Shown piece after piece: positions 8,608-15,426 of a stretch of 64,000 nucleotides of DNA. The DNA lies in NCBI GenBank assembly GCA_963826515.1, contig CAWGXI010000012.1, forward strand, positions 558,001 to 622,000, given 5' to 3'. Below the pieces are notes generated by a model that was not told where the DNA came from, did not search any database, and saw only the letters and a program-made list of their open reading frames with translations. The translations under genes and the position numbers were made by a program. Positions within the stretch are counted from its first letter, which is position 1. Every line of letters starts with the position of its first letter. Source of the DNA: DATFVJ01 sp963826515. GTDB taxonomy: Bacteria > Actinomycetota > Actinomycetes > Streptosporangiales > Streptosporangiaceae.

Positions 8608-9285
8608 TTAGCCGCCATCGGTGACCAGCCGGTATCCGGCGCCCCGCACCGTCTGCAGGCCGCGCCGTTCGAACGGCGCGTCGATCTTGCGGCGGAGGTA
8701 TCCGACATAGACCTCCACGGCGTTCGGGTCGGTCGTGTCCGCCGCATCCCAGACGTGCTCGAGGATCTCGGTCTTCGACACCACGTCCCCGGCCCTGCGC
8801 ATCAGGTACTCGAGCAGCGAGAACTCCCGCGCGGTCAGCTCGACCCGGGCGTCGCCGCGGCGCACCTCCCGCCTGCCCGGGTCGAGCACCAGGTCGCCTG
8901 CTCGCAGCTCGGCAGGCCGCCGCTTGGCGCCGCGGCGCAGCAGCGCACGAAGCCTGGCGGCAAGGACCACGTAGGAGAACGGCTTGGTGAGGTAGTCGTC
9001 GGCACCGAGATCGAGGCCGTCTGCCTGGTCATACTCGCCGTCCTTCGCGGACAGGATGAGAATTGGGACCCAGTTTTCCTGCGCACGCAGGCGCTCGCAC
9101 ACGCGGTAACCGGACAGCCCGGGCAGCATCACGTCGAGCACCACCGCGTCGTAGCCGCCCTCTCTGGCCAGGTGCAGGCCGTCGTGGCCGTCGTGGGCGA
9201 GGTCAACGGCGAAGCCCTCTGCCTGAAGGCCGCGGCGAATCGCGGCAGCGAGCCGCCGTTCGTCTTCGACCACAAGCACCCGCAT
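8608..9285 (-). CDS. OmpR/PhoB-type response regulator
   Basis: 225 aa. The ATG at 9285 (MRVLVVEDERRLAAA) has GGGAGG eight bases upstream; the frame open further upstream only translates the repeat array. Receiver domain with acidic pair E7/D8, phosphoacceptor D51 (VVLDVMLPG), and Lys in DYLTKPF; C-terminal winged helix (EFSLLEYLMRRAGDVVSKTEIL, VEVYVGYLRRKID). Cotranscribed with the downstream kinase. It probably controls the divergent lipoprotein/ABC operon across the repeat-filled 300-bp gap, but no direct operator could be singled out. Confidence 0.95.
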   Translation of the reverse strand: MRVLVVEDERRLAAAIRRGLQAEGFAVDLAHDGHDGLHLAREGGYDAVVLDVMLPGLSGYRVCERLRAQENWVPILILSAKDGEYDQADGLDLGADDYLTKPFSYVVLAARLRALLRRGAKRRPAELRAGDLVLDPGRREVRRGDARVELTAREFSLLEYLMRRAGDVVSKTEILEHVWDAADTTDPNAVEVYVGYLRRKIDAPFERRGLQTVRGAGYRLVTDGG

Positions 9286-9305
9286 GTCCTGGCCCTCCCG
9301 ATGTC

Positions 9306-9419
9306 CGTGCTTGCCTGCACGTGCTTGCCTGCACGTGCTTGCCTGCACGTGCTTACCGGCACGTGCTTGCCTGCATGTGCTTACCGGCACGTGTCTACCG
9401 GCACGTGTCTACCGGCACT
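9306..9419. repeat. 14-bp tandem array between divergent operons
   Basis: Eight units of about 14 bp, GCACGTGCTTGCCT passing into GCACGTGCTTACCG and GCACGTGTCTACCG, fill the 5' region of the response regulator gene. Each unit carries the palindrome GCACGTGC or GGCACGTG. The array lies in the 301-bp divergent promoter region; the rest of the gap (9420-9586) shows only short degenerate repeats around CAGCACAGCG and the start region of the lipoprotein gene. Confidence 0.88.
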
Positions 9420-9586
9420 GTGCAGGCTTCCAGTGTCGGTCACTTCTCAGGCTCGGCGTCCGCACAGCGCCTCTCAGCGTCAGCACAGCGTGGCTGAGGC
9501 AAAGTGGCAACAGGCAGGCAATTACCAGCGCGCAAGCGCAGGTGCGGCCGGCGCAGCCGGGTCAATCGAGTTACTCAAGAGGTCAC

Positions 9587-10894
9587 ATGTCAACGTCGAA
9601 GCAACTCAACCGCCGTCTCAGGTGGGCGGTACCGCTCGGCGCCGTCGGCGTCACCTTCGGCGTTGTGGCTGCGTCGCTGGTTTCTGCGGCGCAGGCGACG
9701 CGCCAGTTGCCGAGCCGCACGCCTGCCCAGCTGCTCGCGGCCGTTGCCGGGCGGACGGGACCGATTCCCGCGCTGACCGGGACGGTCGTCGAGACCGCCT
9801 CCCTCGGGCTGCCGGATCTGCCAGGCGCAGGCGATCCGACGTCCCTCCCGTCGCTGGTCACCGGTTCGCACACGATCCGGGTCTGGTATTCCGACTCGCA
9901 GCACATCCGGCTGGCGATACCCGGCCAGCTGAGCGAGACCGATGTGATCCGTCACGGCCAGGATGTCTGGATGTGGTCCAGTGTCAAGAACACGGCCACG
10001 CATGTTCGGCTTCCCGCCAGTGGCGCGTCCAAGCCTGCGCCCGCGCAGGCACCGCTGACGCCGCTGACGCCGCTGACGCCGCTGACGCCGCAGCAGGCCG
10101 CGAAGGAGGTGCTCGCCGCGGTCGGGCCGACGACCACGGTGAGCGTCGCCAGCAACGTGACGGTGGCGGGCGAGCCATCTTATGAGCTCGTCCTGGCGCC
10201 AAAGGACAGCCGCTCGCTGGTCGGGCAGGTGCGCATCGCCGTCGACGCCGACCGGAATGTGCCGCTGCGGGTACAGGTCTTCGCGCGCGGTTCGGCCACC
10301 CCGGCGTTCCAGACGGGCTTCACATCCATCGCTTTCGTCCGTCCAGCGGCGGCCAATTTCGCGTTCATCCCGCCAGCTGGGTCGAAAGTGGTCCAGGAGA
10401 GTCTTCTAGCCACGCATCGTCATGCATCGACGGACAGCGGCAAGGCCAGCCCCGCTGTCAAGGCAAGCGCCGCCCCCAATTCCAGCGCCGCCCCCAATTC
10501 CAGTGCGGCCCCCAATTCCAGTGCCACCAGCAGGGCCAGTGCCGCCAGCAGGGCCAGCGCCAATAGCCAGGCAAGCTCGGGCAAGCCAGCCACAGCTGGC
10601 ACCGTCATCGGGCAGGGCTGGCTCGCGGTAGCGGTGCTGCCTGCGACATCGACGGCCGACGGTGCGGGCGTCAAGCCCGGCGGCGGCAGCCAGGCGGGCC
10701 CCGAGCTCAACGCGCTGCTTGGCGCGGCGTCCCCGGTGAGCGGCACCTGGGGCGGTGGCAGGCTGCTGCGCACGGCACTGGTCTCTATGCTGCTTACGAA
10801 TGACGGGCGGATGCTGATCGGCGCGGTGACGCCGGACGTGCTTTACAGCGCGGCGGCGAAGACCGGGCAGCTCGCCGGTCAGGCTGGCCGATGA
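9587..10894 (+). CDS. LolA/RseB-like secreted or membrane-anchored protein
   Basis: 435 aa from ATG 9587 (AAGAGG six bases upstream). N-terminal signal or anchor helix at about residues 12-36 (RWAVPLGAVGVTFGVVAASL), then a fold resembling LolA/RseB proteins: TVVETASLGLPDLP, HTIRVWYSDSQHIRLAI, GQDVWMWSSVKNTATHVRL, VPLRVQVFARGSATPAFQT. Such proteins bind lipids or lipoproteins outside the membrane and in actinobacteria often precede an ABC-2 exporter, as here. Low-complexity in-frame arrays: LTPLTPLTPLTP (9-bp unit, about 10049-10088) and AAPNSSAAPNSSAAPNSS (18-bp unit, about 10467-10522) followed by Ala/Ser/Arg repeats. The stop overlaps the next ATG (ATGA), so translation is coupled. Function assignment is from fold-like features only. 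Confidence 0.75.
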   Translation: MSTSKQLNRRLRWAVPLGAVGVTFGVVAASLVSAAQATRQLPSRTPAQLLAAVAGRTGPIPALTGTVVETASLGLPDLPGAGDPTSLPSLVTGSHTIRVWYSDSQHIRLAIPGQLSETDVIRHGQDVWMWSSVKNTATHVRLPASGASKPAPAQAPLTPLTPLTPLTPQQAAKEVLAAVGPTTTVSVASNVTVAGEPSYELVLAPKDSRSLVGQVRIAVDADRNVPLRVQVFARGSATPAFQTGFTSIAFVRPAAANFAFIPPAGSKVVQESLLATHRHASTDSGKASPAVKASAAPNSSAAPNSSAAPNSSATSRASAASRASANSQASSGKPATAGTVIGQGWLAVAVLPATSTADGAGVKPGGGSQAGPELNALLGAASPVSGTWGGGRLLRTALVSMLLTNDGRMLIGAVTPDVLYSAAAKTGQLAGQAGR

Positions 10895-12033
10895 ACGCGC
10901 CGCGCATACTGGGTGCGGTGAGCCTAGCCGCCGTGCCAGCCCGGGCGGGCGGGCCCGTGGCTCAGGCGGGAGGATCCTTGGCTCAGGTGGGAGGGCCCGT
11001 GGCTCAGGCGGAAGGGTCCGCGGCTCAGGCGGCAGGGTCCGTGGCTCAGCCGGGCGGCCCGCTAGCGGCGGACCCCGACCCGGCGGATGAGGCGGCCGCG
11101 GCGATCGCTACGAATGGGCTGAGCAAGCGTTTCCGCAGCGGCCAGCTGGCCGTCGACTCCATTGATCTCAACGTGCCCAGGGGCAGCGTCTACGGCTTCC
11201 TCGGCCCCAACGGGTCGGGCAAGACCACCACGATCAGGATGCTGCTCGGCCTGATCTTCCCGACGTGCGGTAGCCAGGCGCTGCTTGGTGCCCCGATGCC
11301 AGCCACCGCTGCGAGCGTGCTTCCCAAAGTGGGCTCCCTCGTCGAGGGCCCCGCGTTCTACCCCTTCCTCAGCGGCTGGGCCAACCTGGCGCGCATCGAT
11401 GCGGCAGACCGGAGAGCGGACCCCTCCACGGCCACAGGGCGGATAGACCGTGCGTTGGAGCGGGTCGGCCTGCTCGCCGCCGCGAGGAAGCGCTACCGCG
11501 TGTACTCCCTCGGCATGAAGCAGCGGCTAGCGATCGCGGCCGCGCTGCTCCAGCCACGCGAGCTGATTCTGCTCGACGAGCCGACAAACGGTCTCGACCC
11601 GCAGGGAACACGAGAGGTCCGCGGCCTGATCAGGGAGATCGCCGCCGACGGGATTACGGTGTTTGTCTCGTCGCACCTGCTTGCTGAGGTCGACCAGATC
11701 TGCTCGCACGTCGGTGTGATGCGGACCGGCCGGCTGGTGTTCCAGGGCACGCTGCAGGAGTTGCGGGAGCAAGGGCCGCAGGCCGCACAGCGGATCAAAG
11801 TCGAGACCGCGGAAGCGGCGCGGGCAGCCGAGCTGCTCACCAGGCTCGGCCTGACCGACGTGCAGGTGGCTGAGCGCCAGCTCACTGCGCAACTCGGCGT
11901 CGAGACACCTGAGCGGGTCTGCGCCGAGCTTGTCCACGCAGGCATCCCGGTGTCCGGGCTGAGTTCGCCGCGGCCCAGCCTGGAAGACCTGTTTGTCGAG
12001 CTGACTGGCGAGGGCTTCAATGTCAGCGGCTGA
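10891..12033 (+). CDS. ABC transporter ATP-binding protein (ABC-2 exporter)
   Basis: 380 aa. Walker A GFLGPNGSGKTTT, signature YSLGMKQRLAIA, Walker B LILLDEPTNGLDP, H-loop VSSHLL. CcmA/BcrA-type drug or lantibiotic exporter ATPase. An N-terminal extension of about 55 residues is a degenerate 24-bp in-frame repeat (PVAQAGGSLAQVGGPVAQ), not part of the family, whose members begin near IATNGLSKRFRSG. ATG overlaps the stop of the LolA-like gene by four bases and its own 3' end overlaps the permease gene by 14 bases, so all three form one operon. Confidence 0.95.
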   Translation: MNAPRILGAVSLAAVPARAGGPVAQAGGSLAQVGGPVAQAEGSAAQAAGSVAQPGGPLAADPDPADEAAAAIATNGLSKRFRSGQLAVDSIDLNVPRGSVYGFLGPNGSGKTTTIRMLLGLIFPTCGSQALLGAPMPATAASVLPKVGSLVEGPAFYPFLSGWANLARIDAADRRADPSTATGRIDRALERVGLLAAARKRYRVYSLGMKQRLAIAAALLQPRELILLDEPTNGLDPQGTREVRGLIREIAADGITVFVSSHLLAEVDQICSHVGVMRTGRLVFQGTLQELREQGPQAAQRIKVETAEAARAAELLTRLGLTDVQVAERQLTAQLGVETPERVCAELVHAGIPVSGLSSPRPSLEDLFVELTGEGFNVSG

Positions 12034-12949
12034 CGTGGTTGCCGAAGGCGCCGCCGGGACGGGCGGGACAGCTGGGATGGTGCACACGGTCGGCGCCGGG
12101 CCTGTGGGGCATGTCCCCGCGGCCAGCCGGGCATGGCTCAGATTTGCGCGTTCCGAACTCGGCCTCGTTTTCAGGCGGCGCCGAAATCTGGTACTGCTCG
12201 CGGTGGTCGGCGCGGTGCCGGTGATCATCGGTGTGGCGCTGCGGCTTGCCGGGTCACCGCGCGGCGGCGGTGGCGGGGGGCCGGCGTTCTTCTCGCAGGT
12301 GACGGGCAACGGCTTGTTCCTCAGCTTCGCGGCACTAACCGTGCTGCTTACGCTGGTGCTCCCGCTCGTCGTCAGCGTGGTCTCCGGTGACTCGATCGCA
12401 GGGGAAGCCGGGTACGGCACGCTGCGCTACCTGCTGACGGTGCCGGCCGGGCGTACCAGGTTGCTGCTGATCAAATACCTGGTCATCGCCGTGTTCGCGC
12501 TGTGCGCCTCCGCCGTGGTGACCGTTGTGGCTGTCATCGCCGGCCTTGCGCTGTTCCCGGTGGGCCCGATGACACTGTTGTCTGGAACCACCGTTTCGAT
12601 CGCTGACGGCATGCTCCGCCTCGCATTCGTGACGTTGTACGTGGCGGCGGCGATGGCTTCGCTTGGCGCGATCGGCCTGGCGATCTCCACGCTGACGGAA
12701 CACGCGATCGGCGCGATCGCCGCAACCGCGATCATCGCGGTCGCGAGCGAGGTTACCGACAACGTGCCGCAGTTCGGTGCCGTCCACGCCTACCTGCCCA
12801 CGCACTGGTGGACTTCGTTCGACAGCCTGCTGCGGACGCCGATCGCCTCCGGCGACCTGCTGCACGGCCTGCTGTCGTTCGGCGTCTACGCGGTGATCTT
12901 CGGCGGGGTGGCCTGGGCCAGGTTCACAAGTGGCGACGTCAGCTGTTAG
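12020..12949 (+). CDS. ABC-2 type transporter permease
   Basis: 309 aa with six predicted membrane helices, for example LVLLAVVGAVPVIIGVAL, SFAALTVLLTLVLPLVVSVV, VIAVFALCASAVVTVVAVIA, MASLGAIGLAISTLTEHAIG and LLSFGVYAVIFGGVAW. The segment DSIAGEAGYGTLRYLLTVP is typical of ABC-2 permeases. It pairs with the preceding ATPase; substrate unknown. The ATG at 12020 lies inside the ATPase gene. Confidence 0.92.
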   Translation: MSAADVVAEGAAGTGGTAGMVHTVGAGPVGHVPAASRAWLRFARSELGLVFRRRRNLVLLAVVGAVPVIIGVALRLAGSPRGGGGGGPAFFSQVTGNGLFLSFAALTVLLTLVLPLVVSVVSGDSIAGEAGYGTLRYLLTVPAGRTRLLLIKYLVIAVFALCASAVVTVVAVIAGLALFPVGPMTLLSGTTVSIADGMLRLAFVTLYVAAAMASLGAIGLAISTLTEHAIGAIAATAIIAVASEVTDNVPQFGAVHAYLPTHWWTSFDSLLRTPIASGDLLHGLLSFGVYAVIFGGVAWARFTSGDVSC

Positions 12950-12977
12950 TGGTCCGTTAAGGGTGCCTCGCGCAGGG

Positions 12978-12992
12978 TAGTGTCGGGAGGTG
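12978..12992 (+). promoter_or_regulatory. -10 box placed for leaderless rarA mRNA
   Basis: TAGTGT (12978-12983), six bases, then the GTG start of rarA at 12990. The GGGAGG just before the GTG is too close to act as a ribosome-binding site, which favours a leaderless message. Confidence 0.55.
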
Positions 12993-14435
12993 GCGAGATC
13001 CCAGGCCGGGCAGCGTGACAGCCTCTTCGACGACGCTGCCGACGAGGCCGCGGCTGCGCGGGCGCCGCTCGCCGTCCGGATGCGGCCGCGCCGTCTCGAC
13101 GAGGTAGTCGGCCAGCGCCGCCTGCTCGAGGACGGCACACCGCTCCGCACGCTCGTCGACGGCGATGTCCCGATGTCACTGTTGCTGTGGGGACCGCCGG
13201 GCACCGGCAAGACCACGCTCGCCTACGTGGTCAGCCGGGCCACCCGCCGGCGCTTCGTTGAGCTTTCCGCCGTCAGCGCGGGAGTGAAGGACGTGCGCGC
13301 GCTCATCGACGCCGCCCGGCGCGATCTCGGCATGACAGGTACGCAGACTCTGCTCTTCATCGACGAGGTGCACAGATTCAACAAGGCGCAGCAGGACGCG
13401 CTACTGCCCGCGGTGGAAAACCGCTGGGTGTCGTTCATCGGCGCGACCACAGAGAACCCGTTCTTCGCTGTGATCAGCCCGCTGCTCTCCAGGTCGCTCC
13501 TGCTCACCTTGGCACCGCTCACCGACGACGAGATCGCCGCCGTGGTGAAGCGTGCGTTGGCCGACGATCGGGGGCTCGCAGGCAGCGTGACCATGGAGCC
13601 AGAAGCGGCCAGCCATCTAGTGCGGCTGGCCGGAGGGGACGCGCGGCGCGCGCTTACGTACCTGGAAGCGGCGGCTCTCGGGGCAAACGGCGGTGCCATC
13701 GACGTGGAGACACTGGAACGTGCGGTGGACCGCGCGGCGGTCAGGTACGACCGAGCGGGCGATCAGCACTACGACGTGATCAGCGCATTCATCAAGAGCA
13801 TCAGGGGCAGCGATGTGGACGCCGCGCTGCACTACCTGGCCCGAATGATCGAAGCGGGGGAGGACCCCAGATTCATCGCCCGCCGCCTGATCGTGCACGC
13901 CAGCGAGGACGTCGGCATGGCTGACCCAGCCGCATTGCAGACGGCCACCGCGGCAGCGCAGGCAGTTGAGTTCGTCGGCCTGCCTGAGGCCCGTATCAAC
14001 CTGGCGCAGGCCGTGATTCACCTGTCTCTGGCGCCAAAGTCGAATGCGGTCATCAAGGCGATCGGCGCGGCACAGGCCGATGTGCGGAAGGGGCTTACCG
14101 GTCCGGTGCCCGCGCACCTGCGTGACGATCACTACGCTGGCGCGGGCAAGCTCGGGCACGGCGATGCGTACGCGTACCCGCACGACTACGGCAGTGGCAT
14201 CGTGCCGCAGCGCTACGCCCCTGACATGGTGGCGGACCGCACCTACTACGAGCCGACCCGCCACGGGGCCGAGGCGCGCTACGCGGAGCGGGGCGAGCGC
14301 ATCCGCGCGGTGCTCCGCGGCCGCGCCGATGGTGCTGAGGCCGATGGTGCTGACGCCAATGGTGCTGACGCCGATGGTGCTGACGCCGATGGTGCTGACG
14401 GAGCGAAACCCGACGCGGAGCCCCCTGCTCGTTAG
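12990..14435 (+). CDS. rarA: Replication-associated recombination protein A (RarA/MgsA) AAA+ ATPase
   Basis: 481 aa. N-terminal PLAVRMRPRRLDEVVGQ, Walker A GPPGTGKTTLA (about residues 68-78), Walker B LLFIDEVHRFNKAQQDALLP, sensor GATTENPFF, arginine finger region SPLLSRS, and C-terminal RarA tetramerisation domain (KSIRGSDVDAALHYLARMIE, RYAPD). It acts on stalled replication forks. The C-terminal tail beyond about residue 450 is a 15-bp in-frame array (GCCGATGGTGCTGAC, about 14326-14402) encoding ADGADADGADADGAD, extending the protein beyond the usual 430-450 residues. Confidence 0.96.
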   Translation: MARSQAGQRDSLFDDAADEAAAARAPLAVRMRPRRLDEVVGQRRLLEDGTPLRTLVDGDVPMSLLLWGPPGTGKTTLAYVVSRATRRRFVELSAVSAGVKDVRALIDAARRDLGMTGTQTLLFIDEVHRFNKAQQDALLPAVENRWVSFIGATTENPFFAVISPLLSRSLLLTLAPLTDDEIAAVVKRALADDRGLAGSVTMEPEAASHLVRLAGGDARRALTYLEAAALGANGGAIDVETLERAVDRAAVRYDRAGDQHYDVISAFIKSIRGSDVDAALHYLARMIEAGEDPRFIARRLIVHASEDVGMADPAALQTATAAAQAVEFVGLPEARINLAQAVIHLSLAPKSNAVIKAIGAAQADVRKGLTGPVPAHLRDDHYAGAGKLGHGDAYAYPHDYGSGIVPQRYAPDMVADRTYYEPTRHGAEARYAERGERIRAVLRGRADGAEADGADANGADADGADADGADGAKPDAEPPAR

Positions 14436-14480
14436 ATGATCGCGTTGGGGGTACGGCCCTGCCCGCGGGGAATGCGGCGA

Positions 14481-14486
14481 TAGGGT
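14481..14486 (+). promoter_or_regulatory. Candidate promoter of the DUF948-alaS-mltG operon
   Basis: TAGGGT -10 type hexamer in the 107-bp gap after rarA, about 55 bases before the DUF948 start. The -35 region is not clear. Downstream genes overlap or nearly touch through to mltG. Confidence 0.35.
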
Positions 14487-14542
14487 CGGGCAGATGTGGC
14501 GCAGGGATGGGCCCATACCCGCGGACGCAGGAGGGAGCAGGC

Positions 14543-15055
14543 ATGCCGACGGCCGCGCAGACGGCAGCCTTGATCGCGGCGATCGCTTTCGCGGTGCTCG
14601 CCGCCGCGGGTGTGTACGCGCTCGTCAGGCTCGCCAGGCTGATGTCAGAGGCGTCCCGTGCGGTCGCCGAGTTCCGTACCCGCAGCGACCTCATGCTGGG
14701 GCGGGCGAACGCTGCCGTGGACCGTGCACATGAACAGCTCGCGAGGACGGACGCGATCACCGCGAACATGGACGAGGTCAGCACCAACATCGCCGAGTTG
14801 ACCGCCGATGTGTCGACGCTGACCGGTGCCGTGCACACGGTTCTCGGCGGCCCCCTCGGCGGGGTCGCCGGGTTCGCCTTCGGTGTGCGCCGTGCGATCG
14901 CGCTGCGCATGCCGGGCACGGCCAGAACGGCCCGCGCGCGGCCCGATCCTGCCGCGCGTGCGATGCGGGCCGATGCGCCTGCCGGGCCCGCCGCGCTGCC
15001 GGTCGGCCGGATTGCCGCGCCACGGCAGGCGAGCAGGCGCAGGGTGCTGCGATGA
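14543..15055 (+). CDS. DUF948 membrane protein
   Basis: 170 aa from ATG 14543, chosen for AGGAGGGAG a few bases upstream; an in-frame ATG at 14507 lacks such a site. A single N-terminal membrane helix (QTAALIAAIAFAVLAAAGVYALVRLA) is followed by an amphipathic helical region with a heptad-like pattern (LMLGRANAAVDRAHEQLART, ANMDEVSTNIAELTADVSTL) and a glycine-containing segment. DUF948 proteins resemble methyl-accepting coiled coils but have no known function. In actinobacteria this gene regularly precedes alaS, as here. It overlaps the next gene by ATGA. Confidence 0.88.
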   Translation: MPTAAQTAALIAAIAFAVLAAAGVYALVRLARLMSEASRAVAEFRTRSDLMLGRANAAVDRAHEQLARTDAITANMDEVSTNIAELTADVSTLTGAVHTVLGGPLGGVAGFAFGVRRAIALRMPGTARTARARPDPAARAMRADAPAGPAALPVGRIAAPRQASRRRVLR

Positions 15056-15426
15056 TCGGTATGATCCGCCGCGTGTTCTGGCTGAGCCTTGGCGCCGCGG
15101 CCGGCGTGAGCGGATACCGGAAGGTGGCGCGGCTGGTTCGCGCCTTCTCACCCGCGCCTGCGCAGGAAACTGCGCGGTCGTGGCCGGTGTTGCCGCCGCC
15201 TGGCACGGCGCGCCCAACGCAGGCACCTTGGCACGCACCGCTGCTGCGCGCTGCGCGCGCAACGGCCGCATTCGCCCGGGACGTGCAGGACGGGATGCGC
15301 ATCTACCGGCTTTCCGACTCGGGCGAAGCGCCTACGCTCAGAAGACACCAGGCTGCTAGGGACTGGGCAGTCACGCAGGCGTTCGCGAATGGCGAGTGCC
15401 CCGATGAAGTGAAGGATGGCCGCTGA
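15052..15426 (+). CDS. Small conserved membrane-associated protein (DUF6167-like)
   Basis: 124 aa. N-terminal hydrophobic segment (VFWLSLGAAAGVSGYRKVARL), proline-rich middle, and an amphipathic helix ending FARDVQDGMRIYR. Position between DUF948 and alaS is conserved in actinobacteria, but no function is known; the family name is from position and length. Start overlaps the DUF948 stop (ATGA); its stop TGA shares one base with the alaS ATG. Confidence 0.8.
   Translation: MIGMIRRVFWLSLGAAAGVSGYRKVARLVRAFSPAPAQETARSWPVLPPPGTARPTQAPWHAPLLRAARATAAFARDVQDGMRIYRLSDSGEAPTLRRHQAARDWAVTQAFANGECPDEVKDGR

Noticed and set aside
12690..12705. GATCTCCAC core in the ABC permease gene as a third dispersed element
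   Set aside because: Only the short core matches, inside conserved coding sequence, without the other two cores.
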